Origin: Saccharophagus sp. K07
Lineage (GTDB): Bacteria > Pseudomonadota > Gammaproteobacteria > Pseudomonadales > Cellvibrionaceae
Reading direction: 5' to 3'
Assembly (NCBI RefSeq): GCF_014336955.1
Contig: NZ_QRAI01000002.1
Span: 1-64,000 of the forward strand
Length of the DNA: 64,000 bases
Shown: piece after piece, positions 8,622-18,087 of the stretch
Numbering within the stretch: the stretch's first letter is position 1
Layout: each line of letters begins with the position of its first letter
The notes under the pieces: generated by a model
What the model saw: the letters and a program-made list of their open reading frames with translations, nothing else
Told to the model about the DNA's origin: nothing
Database searches by the model: none
Made by a program: the position numbers and the translations under genes

Positions 8622-8879
8622 TGCAAGAAATCTAAATGAATGAAAATCTTGATTGCCCAATAGACCTTGTTGCGGTAGTTGTGGCTAGCGCCTATGTGAC
8701 CTCGTCCGTCGTTATTTCCAAAATAGGCACATTCCGAACATACCTGCTCCGCTAATTTTTGAAATGTTTTCCTCATGGTTGCTTCCGGGATGCACAGGAT
8801 GTGAATTGCATAGCGAAACCGAGATTGTAGGCCATGGGATAATCCTCCAATACGAATAACGGACCGTTTGGAGCGAACA

Positions 8880-11525
8880 ATGAAATCCTTGAATCTGGCA
8901 CTTGCGGCTTTGGCGGTGGTGCTTAGCGGGTGCGGTGGCACCGCTGGCTCATCTTCTAATAGTTCATCCTCCAGCAGCTCGTCTTCTAGCAGTTCATCAT
9001 CCAGTAGTTCATCTTCAGCGGCTTCTTCTTCAACGAGTTCTTCGTCGAGCAGTTCCAGTTCGTCCTCTTCATCGGGATATGCCGCCAGTGCCAGCGACGC
9101 GCTCACTACTGAGGCTTTGTCGGACCGTTCGGTGGTATTCGACACAAGCGCGCCGGGTATCAATAAATCCGTTCCCATCTGGGGTTTGGATACGGCCTGG
9201 GTGAGCGAAAGTAATATTCGGCGCGGGGTTGCTTTTATGGGCGCTGAGCGGGTGGATGTGGTGCGCGTGTCGTTTACGCCTACCGCCGCGCTGGTGAATG
9301 GTCAATTGCAGTCGGAGCAGTACGCGTTGCTGAATCAGCGCCTGGATTATGTGGATTTGGTCGGGCCACATGCGGCAGTGATGTTGAATGCGGACCCGCC
9401 GAAGGTGGATCCCTGGTTCAAGGATTCCAATGGCAACACCATAGCGTCGCGTTGGGCGGAGTTGATGGATGTCACAGCGCGCCGGGCAGAAGAGCGCGGT
9501 CGCACGGTGATTGCTGCAGCGCCGTTTAATGAGCCGGATTACTCAACCCATCAGGGCTCCATGCAGGCCTTTTACGATGTGGCGGGGGAGCTTGCGCAGA
9601 AATCCCGCTTTCGGAATGTACGTATCACTGGCGGTAATACCTTAAGCGCGGATGCGGCTGCTCCCTGGTACAACTTTTTGAAAGGCCGTTTGCACGAGGG
9701 CAATACCCATCAGCTCAATGGTAGTTTTGCCAACTACGCGGGGTTTTTCCAAACGGTGGTGGCCAATGGTCACCGCGCCGTGAATGACGAACTGCACAAT
9801 GTGATGGAAGCCATTGTGGGCGTTGAATACGGCATGCAAACCGGGATTTGGTGGGGCACGGCGGAACGCGCGCGAGGTGAATTTGTAAAAGCCAGCGACG
9901 GCAAACGACTGGCTTACGCAGAGCACCGCCCCAACTGGACTGCAGCCGCTGTATATCGCGCACCTGATGGTCAGGTACAGGCATTTGCGGGTGCCTCGGA
10001 AAGACAGGCTACAGATACGACCTACCGTTTTGTGGCGAAAGATCGCGACGTATTTTTTGACGGTCACGGCCCGCAGCGCGAATACAACATTTTTGTGCCG
10101 GGCGGCACCGGCTATTGGGAAAACCAACCCAACGCCGAAAAAGTGGTGAATATCACTTGGGGTGAAGATATCCAGCCGCCCATCAACGGGCGCTACATTC
10201 TGGTCAATCGCAACAGTCAGAAAGTATTGGAAGTCGCGGATAACAGCACTGCTGATGGCGCCAATATTCAGCAGGGCAATTACACGGGCGCGGGCAATCA
10301 GCAGTGGAATATCGCACCGCTGGCACCGCGCAATGGAGGTGACTACAGCTACTTTAGTTTGAAAGCAGCGCACAGCGGCAAAGTGCCGGATGTGTTCGAT
10401 TTTTCTTTGGCGGACGGCGGCAATATCGCGCAGTGGAGCGATTTGAACGGCAATAATCAGCATTGGTATTTGGAATACGCGGGCGATAACTGGTTTTATG
10501 TGTGCAGTCGTCTGAGCGCAAAATGTTTGGATGTGGAGGGTTCCAATACCGGCCACGGCGTTAACGTGCGGCAGTGGAGTCGCAACGGTGGAGAAAATCA
10601 GCAGTGGCGCTTGCTGCCGGCAAATGCCCCGCTGGAATTTAATCCGCCCAGCGCGCCTACCGAACTTGCGGCCAGTGCCAATGCCCATTCCATCCGTTTA
10701 AGCTGGCGTGCCAGCCCGGAAGCGGATGTAGCGGGCTACACAATTCTGCGCGCGGAATCCGCCGCAGGTCCCTACAACACCATCGCCCGGAATGTTGACG
10801 CAACTGCGTTTGTCGACAACACCATTAAGCCGGGACAAACCTATTTTTATAAAGTGCGCGCCGAAGATAAGTCGTTAAACCGCTCTGCTGCGACCACTGC
10901 AATTCAGGCGCAAGCGTCGGGTGGCCGCGCACTGCTCGCGCATTTGCGTTTCGACGGCGATTTATCCGATAGCAGCGAAAACCTGCATCACGCTGCCGCC
11001 AGAGGTACGGTGACCTTTGCGGCTGGCAGAAAAGGCAATGCGATCCAGCTCAACGGCAGTGACAATTTTTTGAAATTATCCAGCACCATTTCTCATCAGG
11101 ACGCCATTACCGTCACAGCATGGGTTTATTGGAATGGCGGCAATGCGTGGCAGCGCATTTTCGATTTTGGCAACAGTGAAACCGAAAACGCATTTTTAAC
11201 CGCTGCCGCAGACAACGGCAGACTGCGTTTTGCCATCAACCGCGGCGAAGGTGAGCAGCGCCTCAACGCTGGCACTCTGCCAACACGACAGTGGACGCAT
11301 GTTGCGGTTATGTTGGATGCATCCGGCGGACGACTGTACGTCAATGGCAGCCTGGCGGATCAATCGAGCGCAATTACCGTAAAACTCACCGATTTTAATC
11401 CCGTCATTAACTACATCGGCCGCAGTCAATTTCCCGATCCTTTATTCAACGGCATGATTGATGATTTTCGGGTGTATAACTACGGTTTGAGTGAGGCGGA
11501 GTTGGCGGAAGTTATTGCGCAGTAA
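8880..11525 (+). CDS. Lipoprotein glycoside hydrolase-like protein with ricin-B, FN3 and LamG domains
   Basis: 881 residues. ATG 8880 is chosen because GGAG stands 6 bases upstream and a lipoprotein signal follows (VLSGC, Cys18). Two poly-serine tracts reach about residue 65. Residues ~75-420 look like a clan-A-style barrel: VVRVSFTP on an early strand, AAPFNEPDYS with a probable acid/base Glu after Asn, and GVEYGMQTGIWW with a possible nucleophile Glu. I cannot assign a GH family. Then follow a ricin-type beta-trefoil/CBM13-like module with QQWN, QHWYL and QQWRL repeats (~430-580), a fibronectin type III domain (~585-680) and a C-terminal LamG/concanavalin-like domain with LHLRFDGD-type start (~685-880). 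Surface polysaccharide hydrolase, substrate unknown. Confidence 0.75.
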   Translation: MKSLNLALAALAVVLSGCGGTAGSSSNSSSSSSSSSSSSSSSSSSSAASSSTSSSSSSSSSSSSSGYAASASDALTTEALSDRSVVFDTSAPGINKSVPIWGLDTAWVSESNIRRGVAFMGAERVDVVRVSFTPTAALVNGQLQSEQYALLNQRLDYVDLVGPHAAVMLNADPPKVDPWFKDSNGNTIASRWAELMDVTARRAEERGRTVIAAAPFNEPDYSTHQGSMQAFYDVAGELAQKSRFRNVRITGGNTLSADAAAPWYNFLKGRLHEGNTHQLNGSFANYAGFFQTVVANGHRAVNDELHNVMEAIVGVEYGMQTGIWWGTAERARGEFVKASDGKRLAYAEHRPNWTAAAVYRAPDGQVQAFAGASERQATDTTYRFVAKDRDVFFDGHGPQREYNIFVPGGTGYWENQPNAEKVVNITWGEDIQPPINGRYILVNRNSQKVLEVADNSTADGANIQQGNYTGAGNQQWNIAPLAPRNGGDYSYFSLKAAHSGKVPDVFDFSLADGGNIAQWSDLNGNNQHWYLEYAGDNWFYVCSRLSAKCLDVEGSNTGHGVNVRQWSRNGGENQQWRLLPANAPLEFNPPSAPTELAASANAHSIRLSWRASPEADVAGYTILRAESAAGPYNTIARNVDATAFVDNTIKPGQTYFYKVRAEDKSLNRSAATTAIQAQASGGRALLAHLRFDGDLSDSSENLHHAAARGTVTFAAGRKGNAIQLNGSDNFLKLSSTISHQDAITVTAWVYWNGGNAWQRIFDFGNSETENAFLTAAADNGRLRFAINRGEGEQRLNAGTLPTRQWTHVAVMLDASGGRLYVNGSLADQSSAITVKLTDFNPVINYIGRSQFPDPLFNGMIDDFRVYNYGLSEAELAEVIAQ

Positions 11526-11713
11526 CAAGTTTGGAATGAAGTGCAGATAAAACTAAATAAGCCTCGTCGCCACTTTGATTTTAAGTTTCGCTTTTAAGGA
11601 TAAATAACATGGACAAAAATATTTTATTTCTTCTTTTTGTGGCGGTCGCCTCGCAGCGTCGGTAGCAATATCTAAGTCGCGGCGGTGATGCTATAGAGAG
11701 GAATCCCTAAATC

Positions 11714-11738
11714 TGGTCGCCGCTCAAAGCGGCGACCA
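11714..11738 (-). terminator. Hairpin downstream of the GH43 gene
   Basis: TGGTCGCCGC and GCGGCGACCA form a perfect 10-base stem with a five-base loop, 16 bases past the stop of 11755-13677. The T-run is poor, so termination is likely but not certain. Confidence 0.55.
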
Positions 11739-11754
11739 TGTCAACCGCTATACC

Positions 11755-13677
11755 TTATTCAAACTTCCACCAGTTGAATTTAAACAGATTGTCGCCGTTG
11801 CCATTGAACACCAGGAAGAGATCGTGGGTTCCGCTTGCGCCGCTCATCGGGCAGGTTACGGTGGTCCAGGACGAGTAACCGGAGACATCACATCTTCCCA
11901 ACACTGGGCCGTTTAAGCTGTCCAGGCGCAGTTCGATGCTCGCATTGCCGGTCGCGGACGATACTCGTGCTTGGAAGGCTGTCACGCCGCTGCCGAAATT
12001 AACGTTCTTAACACTGATGTAATCGCCTCCACTGATGCGCGTGACGTTCTGGCCGCCGCCGGTGTCATTGCAGTTTTCTGTTTTGACGCCGGAGGCGAAG
12101 GCGATGGTTTCCGCCTCAACTCGCGCAAACGGGTTTAGCTTGGCGATGGCTTCGGGACCTTCGCCGTCGATCGGCAGTTTCGGAATACTACCGTCGGCGC
12201 CGTAGGTAAATTCCTGTACGGCTACAGAACGTTTGAAGTTATTGCCACCGGGCAGCGAGCTGTTGTGATAGAAAAAGTAGGAGCGTCCTTTGTAGTCGAC
12301 AATGCCGGGGTGGTTGGTATAGGTTCTGCCCGCATCCATTATGTCGCCTTTGTAAGTCCACGGTCCCGTTGGTCTGTTACTGGTGGCGTAACTGATTTTC
12401 TCGCTGCCATTACCGCTGGCGGCGTAGATCATGTAGTAGATCGAGCCTCGTTTATAGAGCCATGGTCCCTCGACGAAACCGGATAGGCTGGCGGTCTGGA
12501 TGCCGCCCGAGTAGCTGATTATGTCTGAGTTCAGTCGCACGTATTGCAGCGTGCCGTTGCCCCAATACATATAAGCCTGTCCGTCATCATCGATAAAGAC
12601 GGTCGGGTCGATGTTGCTGGTTGGTCCGCGCGCCAGATGCGTGCCAAGAGGGTCGCGGAACGGGCCGATTGGACTGTCGGCAACGGCGACGCCGATTCGG
12701 GAGCCGGAGTTGTTGTTCAGTGGCACATAGAGGTAATACTTGCCGTTTCTTTCGATGGCTTGCGCCGCCCAGGCGCTGTCATTGCCCCAACTGAAGGTGC
12801 GGTAGCTGGCCGGGGAGCCATGGTCGGTCCAGTTCACCATGTCCGTCGTGGAGTACACCCGCCATTCGTTCATGGTGTAGAAGTTGTTCACCGTGACGTC
12901 TTCGTCATGGGTGGTGTAGACGTACAGTGTGTCTCCGAATACCACGGGTGCCGGGTCGGCTGTGTAGTTGGTTTGCACGAAGGGGTTTGTCCCGCGCGAT
13001 AAGGGACCTGCATCCGGGTCGAGCGCGCCGTCCTGGGAGTAGATGGCAAAACCGCTGAGAGTGCCGTTATCGACGGTGGCTGTCAGCTTGATGCTAAGGT
13101 ATCCATCACTCACGGTTACGCCTTTGATTAGTCGCGAGTAAGCGGTGTCGTGACCGGCGGTGGCGAATAGATCGAAGTCGCTAAAAAGCGTTTGGTCTTC
13201 TACGGTAACACTGAAAATGCGCGCAGCAGCAGTGGTTTGAAACAGCTCGTTAAAATACAGCTCAACATCGTAAGTCGCTGCTATGACCGGTATTTCATAG
13301 GAATAATTGCCGTAGCGCTCGGTCTGATACAAGGCGTCGTCATCGGTACCGGCAATGGGGTCAGTCGTTGAATTAACGGAACCCCCGCGATAATACTGAT
13401 CCGCTTTAAAAGGCACGCCCGCAACCGTTATGGCGCTGCCGCCTGAGTTTATGGCCACCACCAGATCGCCCTGCGCTGAGCTGCCACTTGAACTCGACGA
13501 GGACGAGCTACTAGAGCTTGAAGAGCTGGAAGAGGAGCTGGATGCGCTGGTAGAACTGGAAGAGCTGCTTGAACTGCTACTTGAATTGCTATTGTCGCTG
13601 CCACAACCAACAAACCACATGCTGGTGGCAACAAGCGCAAGGGATAAGACCCGTTTGTTTGTTATTGATTTTTTCAT
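11755..13677 (-). CDS. Lipoprotein, malectin-GH43-CBM6 arabinoxylan-type hydrolase
   Basis: 640 residues; lipobox FVGC with Cys25, then serine tracts to ~64. Residues ~70-215 are a malectin-like (CBM57-type) domain (VVAINSGG, YQTERYGNYSYEIPV). Residues ~220-515 are a five-bladed GH43 catalytic domain: general base Asp in YTADPAPVVFGD, pKa-modulating Asp in NIDPTVFIDDDG, catalytic Glu in FVEGPWLYKRG. Residues ~520-640 form a CBM6 (RVEAETIAFASG, GGDYISVKNV, ending FKFNWWKFE). Expected to remove arabinose or xylose from arabinoxylan at the cell surface. The malectin domain is closely similar in layout to that of the CE3 protein at 21306. Confidence 0.88.
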   Translation of the reverse strand: MKKSITNKRVLSLALVATSMWFVGCGSDNSNSSSSSSSSSSSTSASSSSSSSSSSSSSSSSSSSGSSAQGDLVVAINSGGSAITVAGVPFKADQYYRGGSVNSTTDPIAGTDDDALYQTERYGNYSYEIPVIAATYDVELYFNELFQTTAAARIFSVTVEDQTLFSDFDLFATAGHDTAYSRLIKGVTVSDGYLSIKLTATVDNGTLSGFAIYSQDGALDPDAGPLSRGTNPFVQTNYTADPAPVVFGDTLYVYTTHDEDVTVNNFYTMNEWRVYSTTDMVNWTDHGSPASYRTFSWGNDSAWAAQAIERNGKYYLYVPLNNNSGSRIGVAVADSPIGPFRDPLGTHLARGPTSNIDPTVFIDDDGQAYMYWGNGTLQYVRLNSDIISYSGGIQTASLSGFVEGPWLYKRGSIYYMIYAASGNGSEKISYATSNRPTGPWTYKGDIMDAGRTYTNHPGIVDYKGRSYFFYHNSSLPGGNNFKRSVAVQEFTYGADGSIPKLPIDGEGPEAIAKLNPFARVEAETIAFASGVKTENCNDTGGGQNVTRISGGDYISVKNVNFGSGVTAFQARVSSATGNASIELRLDSLNGPVLGRCDVSGYSSWTTVTCPMSGASGTHDLFLVFNGNGDNLFKFNWWKFE

Positions 13678-14276
13678 GATGTAATCGCTTAAATTATTTA
13701 TTGGTGTATTGAGCGACGATTACCCGTGGGGCGATATCTCCCAAATAAGAATATTTAAGAAAAATCACCAAGGTAATATGCTTCCCCAGTCGCAATGATG
13801 CAGCGTGATTCACTGTGACATAATTCCAGTTTTTATCGTTTGCTCTGGATTTATAAGGGTTTTTGTATTGGTGCTGGAGAGTTTTTTTATCATTCTTTCC
13901 GTCTTGCCAATGCATGCAAATTACCATTTGCATTCTTTATTTTTATTTAACTAACTGCACAATTAATAAAAAAATTTGCATTCTTTTAACCAGTTCCGTC
14001 CTTACACTATTGTCGAATTGCTTGCACCCTGTTCCGTCTCCCAGGTGACCGGTGTGGATTCTGGCTTGGTTTCTAATGGAAAGTATCAATTCGCGCTTGT
14101 GCAGCCATTGATTCATGCGGCGCAAAAATCCGGACTAAGGTGGTGTCTGGCTGTGGTGTTGCTAGTTCTGGATTGCCTGCTAGCCTTGGATAAGGCTTAA
14201 GGAGTCGGCCAATAGGGCGTCGTCTCTAAGAGCTTGTTTTGAAAGATAAAAATATAGACTGACAAAGGGCTAATTT
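13678..14276. other. 599-base intergenic region between divergent carbohydrate genes
   Basis: Lies between the divergently oriented GH43 and esterase genes, so it should hold both promoters. It is AT-rich in the middle. A 12-base direct repeat TTTGCATTCTTT occurs at 13927-13938 and 13975-13986. No convincing gene: small frames such as 13976-14200 have no ribosome binding site and odd composition. Confidence 0.5.
13927..13986. repeat. Two 12-base direct repeats, possible operator
   Basis: TTTGCATTCTTT at 13927-13938 and 13975-13986, 48 bases start to start, in the shared promoter region. The regular spacing and location would suit a regulator site, but no known operator is recognised. Confidence 0.3.
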
Positions 14277-15188
14277 ATGTTGCGATCACTTGCATTGGTC
14301 TTTCTGGGTGCATTCAGCTTTACCGCTTTGGCTCAGGATAGCGGCACCAGCGCCGCGAACCGACGCTACTTAAATCAAGTATTTGAGACCACCAAATTTA
14401 CTGGTGATATCGTCTTTGGCGAAAAGATGAATGACCGGGGAAATAAAAAAGAAAAACTCAAACTCAGAGTCTTTGAACCGGCGGGTGATACTGAGCGCAG
14501 ACGTCCACTGTTTTTGCTTACCCCCGGTGGTGGGTTTGTCGTCACTGATGAAACCTGGATGAATGAGTTCGCCGAGCAAATCGCCAAAGCGGGTTATGTA
14601 GTCGCGCTCAACATGTATCGCCTCTCGACCGATATCAATACACCGGAAAATTATCTGAATGCATTGGCCAAAGCGGTAGAAGATCAAAAAGCCGCACTCG
14701 ATTATTTGATCAAGGATGCGAAAAATGAAAACCGTTTTGGTATAGACCCGACCGCGATTTTTATCGGCGGCCATTCGGCTGGCGCAATTACGTCCATGCA
14801 CACCGCCTATTTGGATGGGGACGATCCGCTGGAGCCGAAGATGGCGGAATTGTTCCGTAAAAGAAAACTGCTGCGTGATCCCAAAACTCCATCACCATTT
14901 AAAGGAGTGATCAATCTTTCCGGCTTGCTCACCAATCTTGCCATTATCGACCGCAACGATGCGCCCTTACTCACGTTGCATGGCGATGGTGATGTGGTGA
15001 TTAATGTGGACAAGGACCAGAATATTTTTGGTGCGATCGCCATTAATGCTTATGCCGATATAGTGGGCACTCCAAACGAGCTTTATGTCATCAAAGGCGC
15101 ACTCCACAACGACACGTCCTTATCACCCATATGTGAAGAGTGTATTCCGCTGATCAAGCGGTTTATGTTTAATCAGTTGCAGAGATAA
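14277..15188 (+). CDS. Secreted alpha/beta hydrolase (esterase, HSL/CE10-like)
   Basis: 303 residues with a cleavable signal peptide (LGAFSFTALA before QDSG). Oxyanion motif TPGGGF near residue 83, nucleophile Ser in IGGHSAGA (~residue 167), catalytic Asp likely in LHGDGD and His in KGALHND. This is the order of the carboxylesterase/acetylesterase type of the HSL-like family. Periplasmic or secreted; it would remove acyl groups from sugars or small esters (inference). Divergent from the GH43 gene and apparently monocistronic. Confidence 0.8.
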   Translation: MLRSLALVFLGAFSFTALAQDSGTSAANRRYLNQVFETTKFTGDIVFGEKMNDRGNKKEKLKLRVFEPAGDTERRRPLFLLTPGGGFVVTDETWMNEFAEQIAKAGYVVALNMYRLSTDINTPENYLNALAKAVEDQKAALDYLIKDAKNENRFGIDPTAIFIGGHSAGAITSMHTAYLDGDDPLEPKMAELFRKRKLLRDPKTPSPFKGVINLSGLLTNLAIIDRNDAPLLTLHGDGDVVINVDKDQNIFGAIAINAYADIVGTPNELYVIKGALHNDTSLSPICEECIPLIKRFMFNQLQR

Positions 15189-15287
15189 TGGCTTCCAGAA
15201 AGGGGAGGTACATGTCGTACCCTCCTCGGCCTAAATTGCACCTTCTTTTGCACAGCAGTTTGTATGTATGTACCTTGTGATAGGAAT

Positions 15288-15794
15288 ATGAAAGCATTTC
15301 TAACGTTGCTCATGACTATCATATGCATCTCATCCTGCGCCACTACAGGCGTTGGCGAGATGTGCGACCCGGCTATCAATGCGGTTGTTACCGACGTCCT
15401 TAACCAAAGCCTGGATCCGGATAGCGAAATCCGAATACCCGATCAAGAGTTAGCTTCAAAGTATGGCTTTGCATTCGTTTTAAAAGAAATAGATGAAAAC
15501 CGATGCAATATCCATGACGCCGGGTTTTCAGAGCTGGCCAAAGAGCAATTTAAACTCGTCAATAAATCTCAGCTCAATAGCGAAGCGAGTAGACGTGATG
15601 GGCAGCTGGTATATGTACGTATCGGGTCGGTTGAAATTGATGGGGATGTTGCACATATCCGAATCGGCGCAAGCGTTAATATTTGGCCGAAAAAGAAGGT
15701 CGGTTTAATGTGCTGCTGCATCGGTGATATGGTCTTAGACCGGTCGCTGGACGGATGGGTTTTTCGAGAGTGGGGTCTGGTGCTTTGTGGTTGA
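15288..15794 (+). CDS. Hypothetical lipoprotein
   Basis: ATG 15288 follows AGGA at 15282. The N-terminus is a lipoprotein signal (FLTLLMTIICISSC, Cys16). The mature part of about 150 residues has several Cys residues (MCDP, RCNI, MCCC) and a beta-rich C-terminal half ending WVFREWGLVLCG. No family recognised. Envelope-located; role unknown. Confidence 0.7.
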   Translation: MKAFLTLLMTIICISSCATTGVGEMCDPAINAVVTDVLNQSLDPDSEIRIPDQELASKYGFAFVLKEIDENRCNIHDAGFSELAKEQFKLVNKSQLNSEASRRDGQLVYVRIGSVEIDGDVAHIRIGASVNIWPKKKVGLMCCCIGDMVLDRSLDGWVFREWGLVLCG

Positions 15795-16124
15795 ATGACT
15801 GGAAATCCCGGTGGAAAGTTTTTTCTCCAGGTGGAAATATTTTTATGCTAGAAAAATGATCTGCTTTCTCGCTTGATGGCTGTGGAAAGCATAAGAGGGG
15901 TGGCAAGCGAAGCGCTCCACCCCAAAGATAATCCATTAAATTTGTTGACAACTGTAGGAAAGAGCGTAAGCTGCCTCCCCAGCAAGTAAGAAAGCTCATA
16001 TTTATTCTCTTCATCTCGAACCTGCACCACTCGCAATTCGTTCTGTAGTCTATAAGTAGTCTCAACTTCCCTGCCAAATTTCCCGATTTACGGGTTTATA
16101 TTTTATTTTCTACAGGATTTATCC
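15795..16124. other. Intergenic and cold-shock 5' leader
   Basis: 330 bases with no gene supported. The part just before 16125 probably holds the promoter and 5' leader of the cold-shock gene; csp mRNAs often have long structured leaders, but no specific element could be recognised here. Confidence 0.4.
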
Positions 16125-16334
16125 ATGTCTAATACAGTTATTGGAACCGTTAAGTGGTTTAACGAAGCGAAAGGTTTTGGTTTTATTGAGCAACAATCTG
16201 GTCCAGATGTTTTTGCCCATTTCAGTGCCATTGTGGCCAGTGGCTTTAAAACACTGACAGAAGGTCAGCGCGTTCAATTTACCGTTACCAAAGGCCAAAA
16301 AGGCCCACAAGCTGAAAATATCGTACCGGTTTAA
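16125..16334 (+). CDS. CspA-family cold-shock protein
   Basis: 69 residues, a complete single cold-shock domain of usual length. RNP1 is KGFGFIEQ and RNP2 is DVFAHFSAI; it begins with the typical [11 protein letters not shown]. Binds single-stranded RNA/DNA and acts as an RNA chaperone in the cytoplasm. Monocistronic with its own terminator. Which csp paralogue it is cannot be told from sequence alone. Confidence 0.95.
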   Translation: MSNTVIGTVKWFNEAKGFGFIEQQSGPDVFAHFSAIVASGFKTLTEGQRVQFTVTKGQKGPQAENIVPV

Positions 16335-16386
16335 GCGCCATTAATTGGCCGCCCGATTTGGGTGGACCAATGGTTTTATAAAAAAG

Positions 16387-16412
16387 GCAAGACGACAGTC
16401 TTGCTTTTTTTA
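16387..16412 (+). terminator. Rho-independent terminator of the cold-shock gene
   Basis: GCAAGAC pairs with GTCTTGC around a GACA loop, then seven T. Confidence 0.9.
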
Positions 16413-16480
16413 TGCGTGCTTTAATGCATTGAGATTTACCAAAAAAGCCGCGGTATTCACATAGCACCGCCCAAAATGCC

Positions 16481-18025
16481 CTAAGACGCCATGCGCCGCC
16501 GCACCATCAATAAACCGCTGATTGCCAAAAACCACCAGCCGCTGCTACCGCCGCCAGTGCCGGAATCGCCAGAGCTGGATGTGGTTGAAGAGCTGCTTGA
16601 TGAGGATGAGGAGCTGCTGCTCGATGAGGACGAGCTGCTTGATGAAGGTGTGTCGTCGATTTTGCGCACGAGTATGGAGCTGAGCGTGCCCTGTTGATCT
16701 GGCTCCGGAACAGTGCCGCTAAGCCAAGGCCAGAAATCTGGGAATTCGAGGAAAATCGTAAGGCTACCGTCAGTGACGTCCACTTCAAATGGAGCGGGCT
16801 TCCAGAGTGTTTGGTATCCCGCTTCTGCATAAATGTCGAGATCCGTAAGAACGGGTTGGCCTTCAATCCTCACATTGAAAATGCGCTTGCCCGCTTCTTG
16901 ATAGCGAAATTCCACAAAGCCGAGTTCTACAGAAACCCGCTGCGCGCTCATGGGAATTTCAATTGTGAAATTACCGGTGCGGGCGGATTGATAGACCTCG
17001 CTGCCGTCGCCTCCGCTCACTGCTTCCGGATAAATATGCGTGATAAATGTGTAGCCATCTGGCGCGTAATAAATGCCGTCGGCCTCAACGTGGTGACCTG
17101 CACCACCCACGTTGATTGCGGCGAGTACATCTGGCGGATTGGACGGGTGCCATCCTTTCGTTTCTTCGGTTACCACGCAAGCCTGATCCTTGTTTTGTAT
17201 GCCCATACCATCGCCATCGGGATCTGCGCTTATGCTGCAGCAAATGGGCACGCCATCCTGCTCACCGCAGGCAGAGGGTTGAGTGACGTCGGTCACTGTG
17301 ATGTCGACGCTGCCGCTGCTTTGGTAAGCCTCGGTCTCAAAAATCATGAAATTAAAGTCTTCGAATACCCAGCCTTTGGATTCCCAGGCGGCAAAATGAT
17401 TGGCAACCGTAATGGTGCCGCTAATTTCGCCCCAGGGTTTTCTGGGGTTGCGCACACTGTAGAGCTGGAAGTTGGCTGAGTTCGTGAGATTGCAGCCGAC
17501 TATGTCATAGGTGGCTCCGTCGCTTTGGAAGCTGCCAGAACTCCAGCCACCGACACCTAGGCATCTCGAGGGGATAGGGGAGCCATAGGTCTCCACAATA
17601 AAAAACTCAGTCCGTCGACCTTTAGTTTTGGCCGAGCCATATAAGGCCAAGAAGGTATTTTGGTCAGGGTTTAAGCCGGGATTAAATGTGCCGGAATATT
17701 GCAACGCTTTATAGGGGCTGCCTTCTTGCCAACCGATACCTCCAGCCCACCAGAGGACATTATTGTTCCACTGCGCGGTATAGCGGCCTGCTTCACGCAA
17801 CCCAAAGGTAAGGTTTTCTGGCGCAGTTGCCTGCGCTAACCAGAGATCATAATAAAAACCGTTGTGCATGCCTTTTTCATTGGTTTTTATATCCCTATTG
17901 GCATCCTGAGCAATTGCTGAAGATCCAAAAAGCGCCAACGACAAGCCAGACAGAATAATTTTGCAGGAAAAACACACCAGCTTTAGCTTCGAAAAAAATA
18001 TCGATTGGTGGCGGAAACGGGTCAT
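16481..18025 (-). CDS. GH11 xylanase with malectin domain and GlyGly-CTERM tail
   Basis: 514 residues; ATG with GAGGGA upstream; signal peptide ending SSAIA near residue 39. Residues ~50-245 are a GH11 jelly roll: HNGFYYDLW at the start, nucleophile Glu140 (RRTEFFIVE), acid/base Glu232 (TEAYQSSGS). A Cys- and Asp-rich calcium-type segment (ADPDGDGMG) leads to a malectin-like domain (~300-455; DVLAAINVGG, EADGIYYAP). A serine tract follows, then a C-terminal GGGSSGWWFLAISGLLMVRRR, a GlyGly-CTERM sorting tail (Gly-rich, hydrophobic helix, Arg cluster), implying rhombosortase processing and surface release through type II secretion (family knowledge). Second of two tandem paralogues, 62 bases downstream of the first. 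Confidence 0.85.
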   Translation of the reverse strand: MTRFRHQSIFFSKLKLVCFSCKIILSGLSLALFGSSAIAQDANRDIKTNEKGMHNGFYYDLWLAQATAPENLTFGLREAGRYTAQWNNNVLWWAGGIGWQEGSPYKALQYSGTFNPGLNPDQNTFLALYGSAKTKGRRTEFFIVETYGSPIPSRCLGVGGWSSGSFQSDGATYDIVGCNLTNSANFQLYSVRNPRKPWGEISGTITVANHFAAWESKGWVFEDFNFMIFETEAYQSSGSVDITVTDVTQPSACGEQDGVPICCSISADPDGDGMGIQNKDQACVVTEETKGWHPSNPPDVLAAINVGGAGHHVEADGIYYAPDGYTFITHIYPEAVSGGDGSEVYQSARTGNFTIEIPMSAQRVSVELGFVEFRYQEAGKRIFNVRIEGQPVLTDLDIYAEAGYQTLWKPAPFEVDVTDGSLTIFLEFPDFWPWLSGTVPEPDQQGTLSSILVRKIDDTPSSSSSSSSSSSSSSSSSSSSTTSSSGDSGTGGGSSGWWFLAISGLLMVRRRMAS

Positions 18026-18087
18026 TGCGTATCCCTCAATTTTATTTTTGAAAATTATTTATATGCGGTGATTTTCCAGATCTTTTA

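Noticed and set aside
9642-10688. 348-codon minus-strand open frame
   Set aside because: Lies fully opposite the ricin/GH lipoprotein gene; no ribosome binding site, composition rich in His/Arg/Ile as expected of an antisense shadow.
13430-13684. Leu-Glu repeat proteins on the strand opposite poly-serine tracts (also at 8609-9178, 21368-21667, 28359-28625, 63647-63877)
   Set aside because: They are the reverse complement of serine codons; repeats such as LEELLELEE have no independent support.
16694-17479. 261-codon plus-strand open frame over the GH11 gene
   Set aside because: The opposite strand has a recognisable GH11-malectin protein in the same place; this frame resembles nothing.
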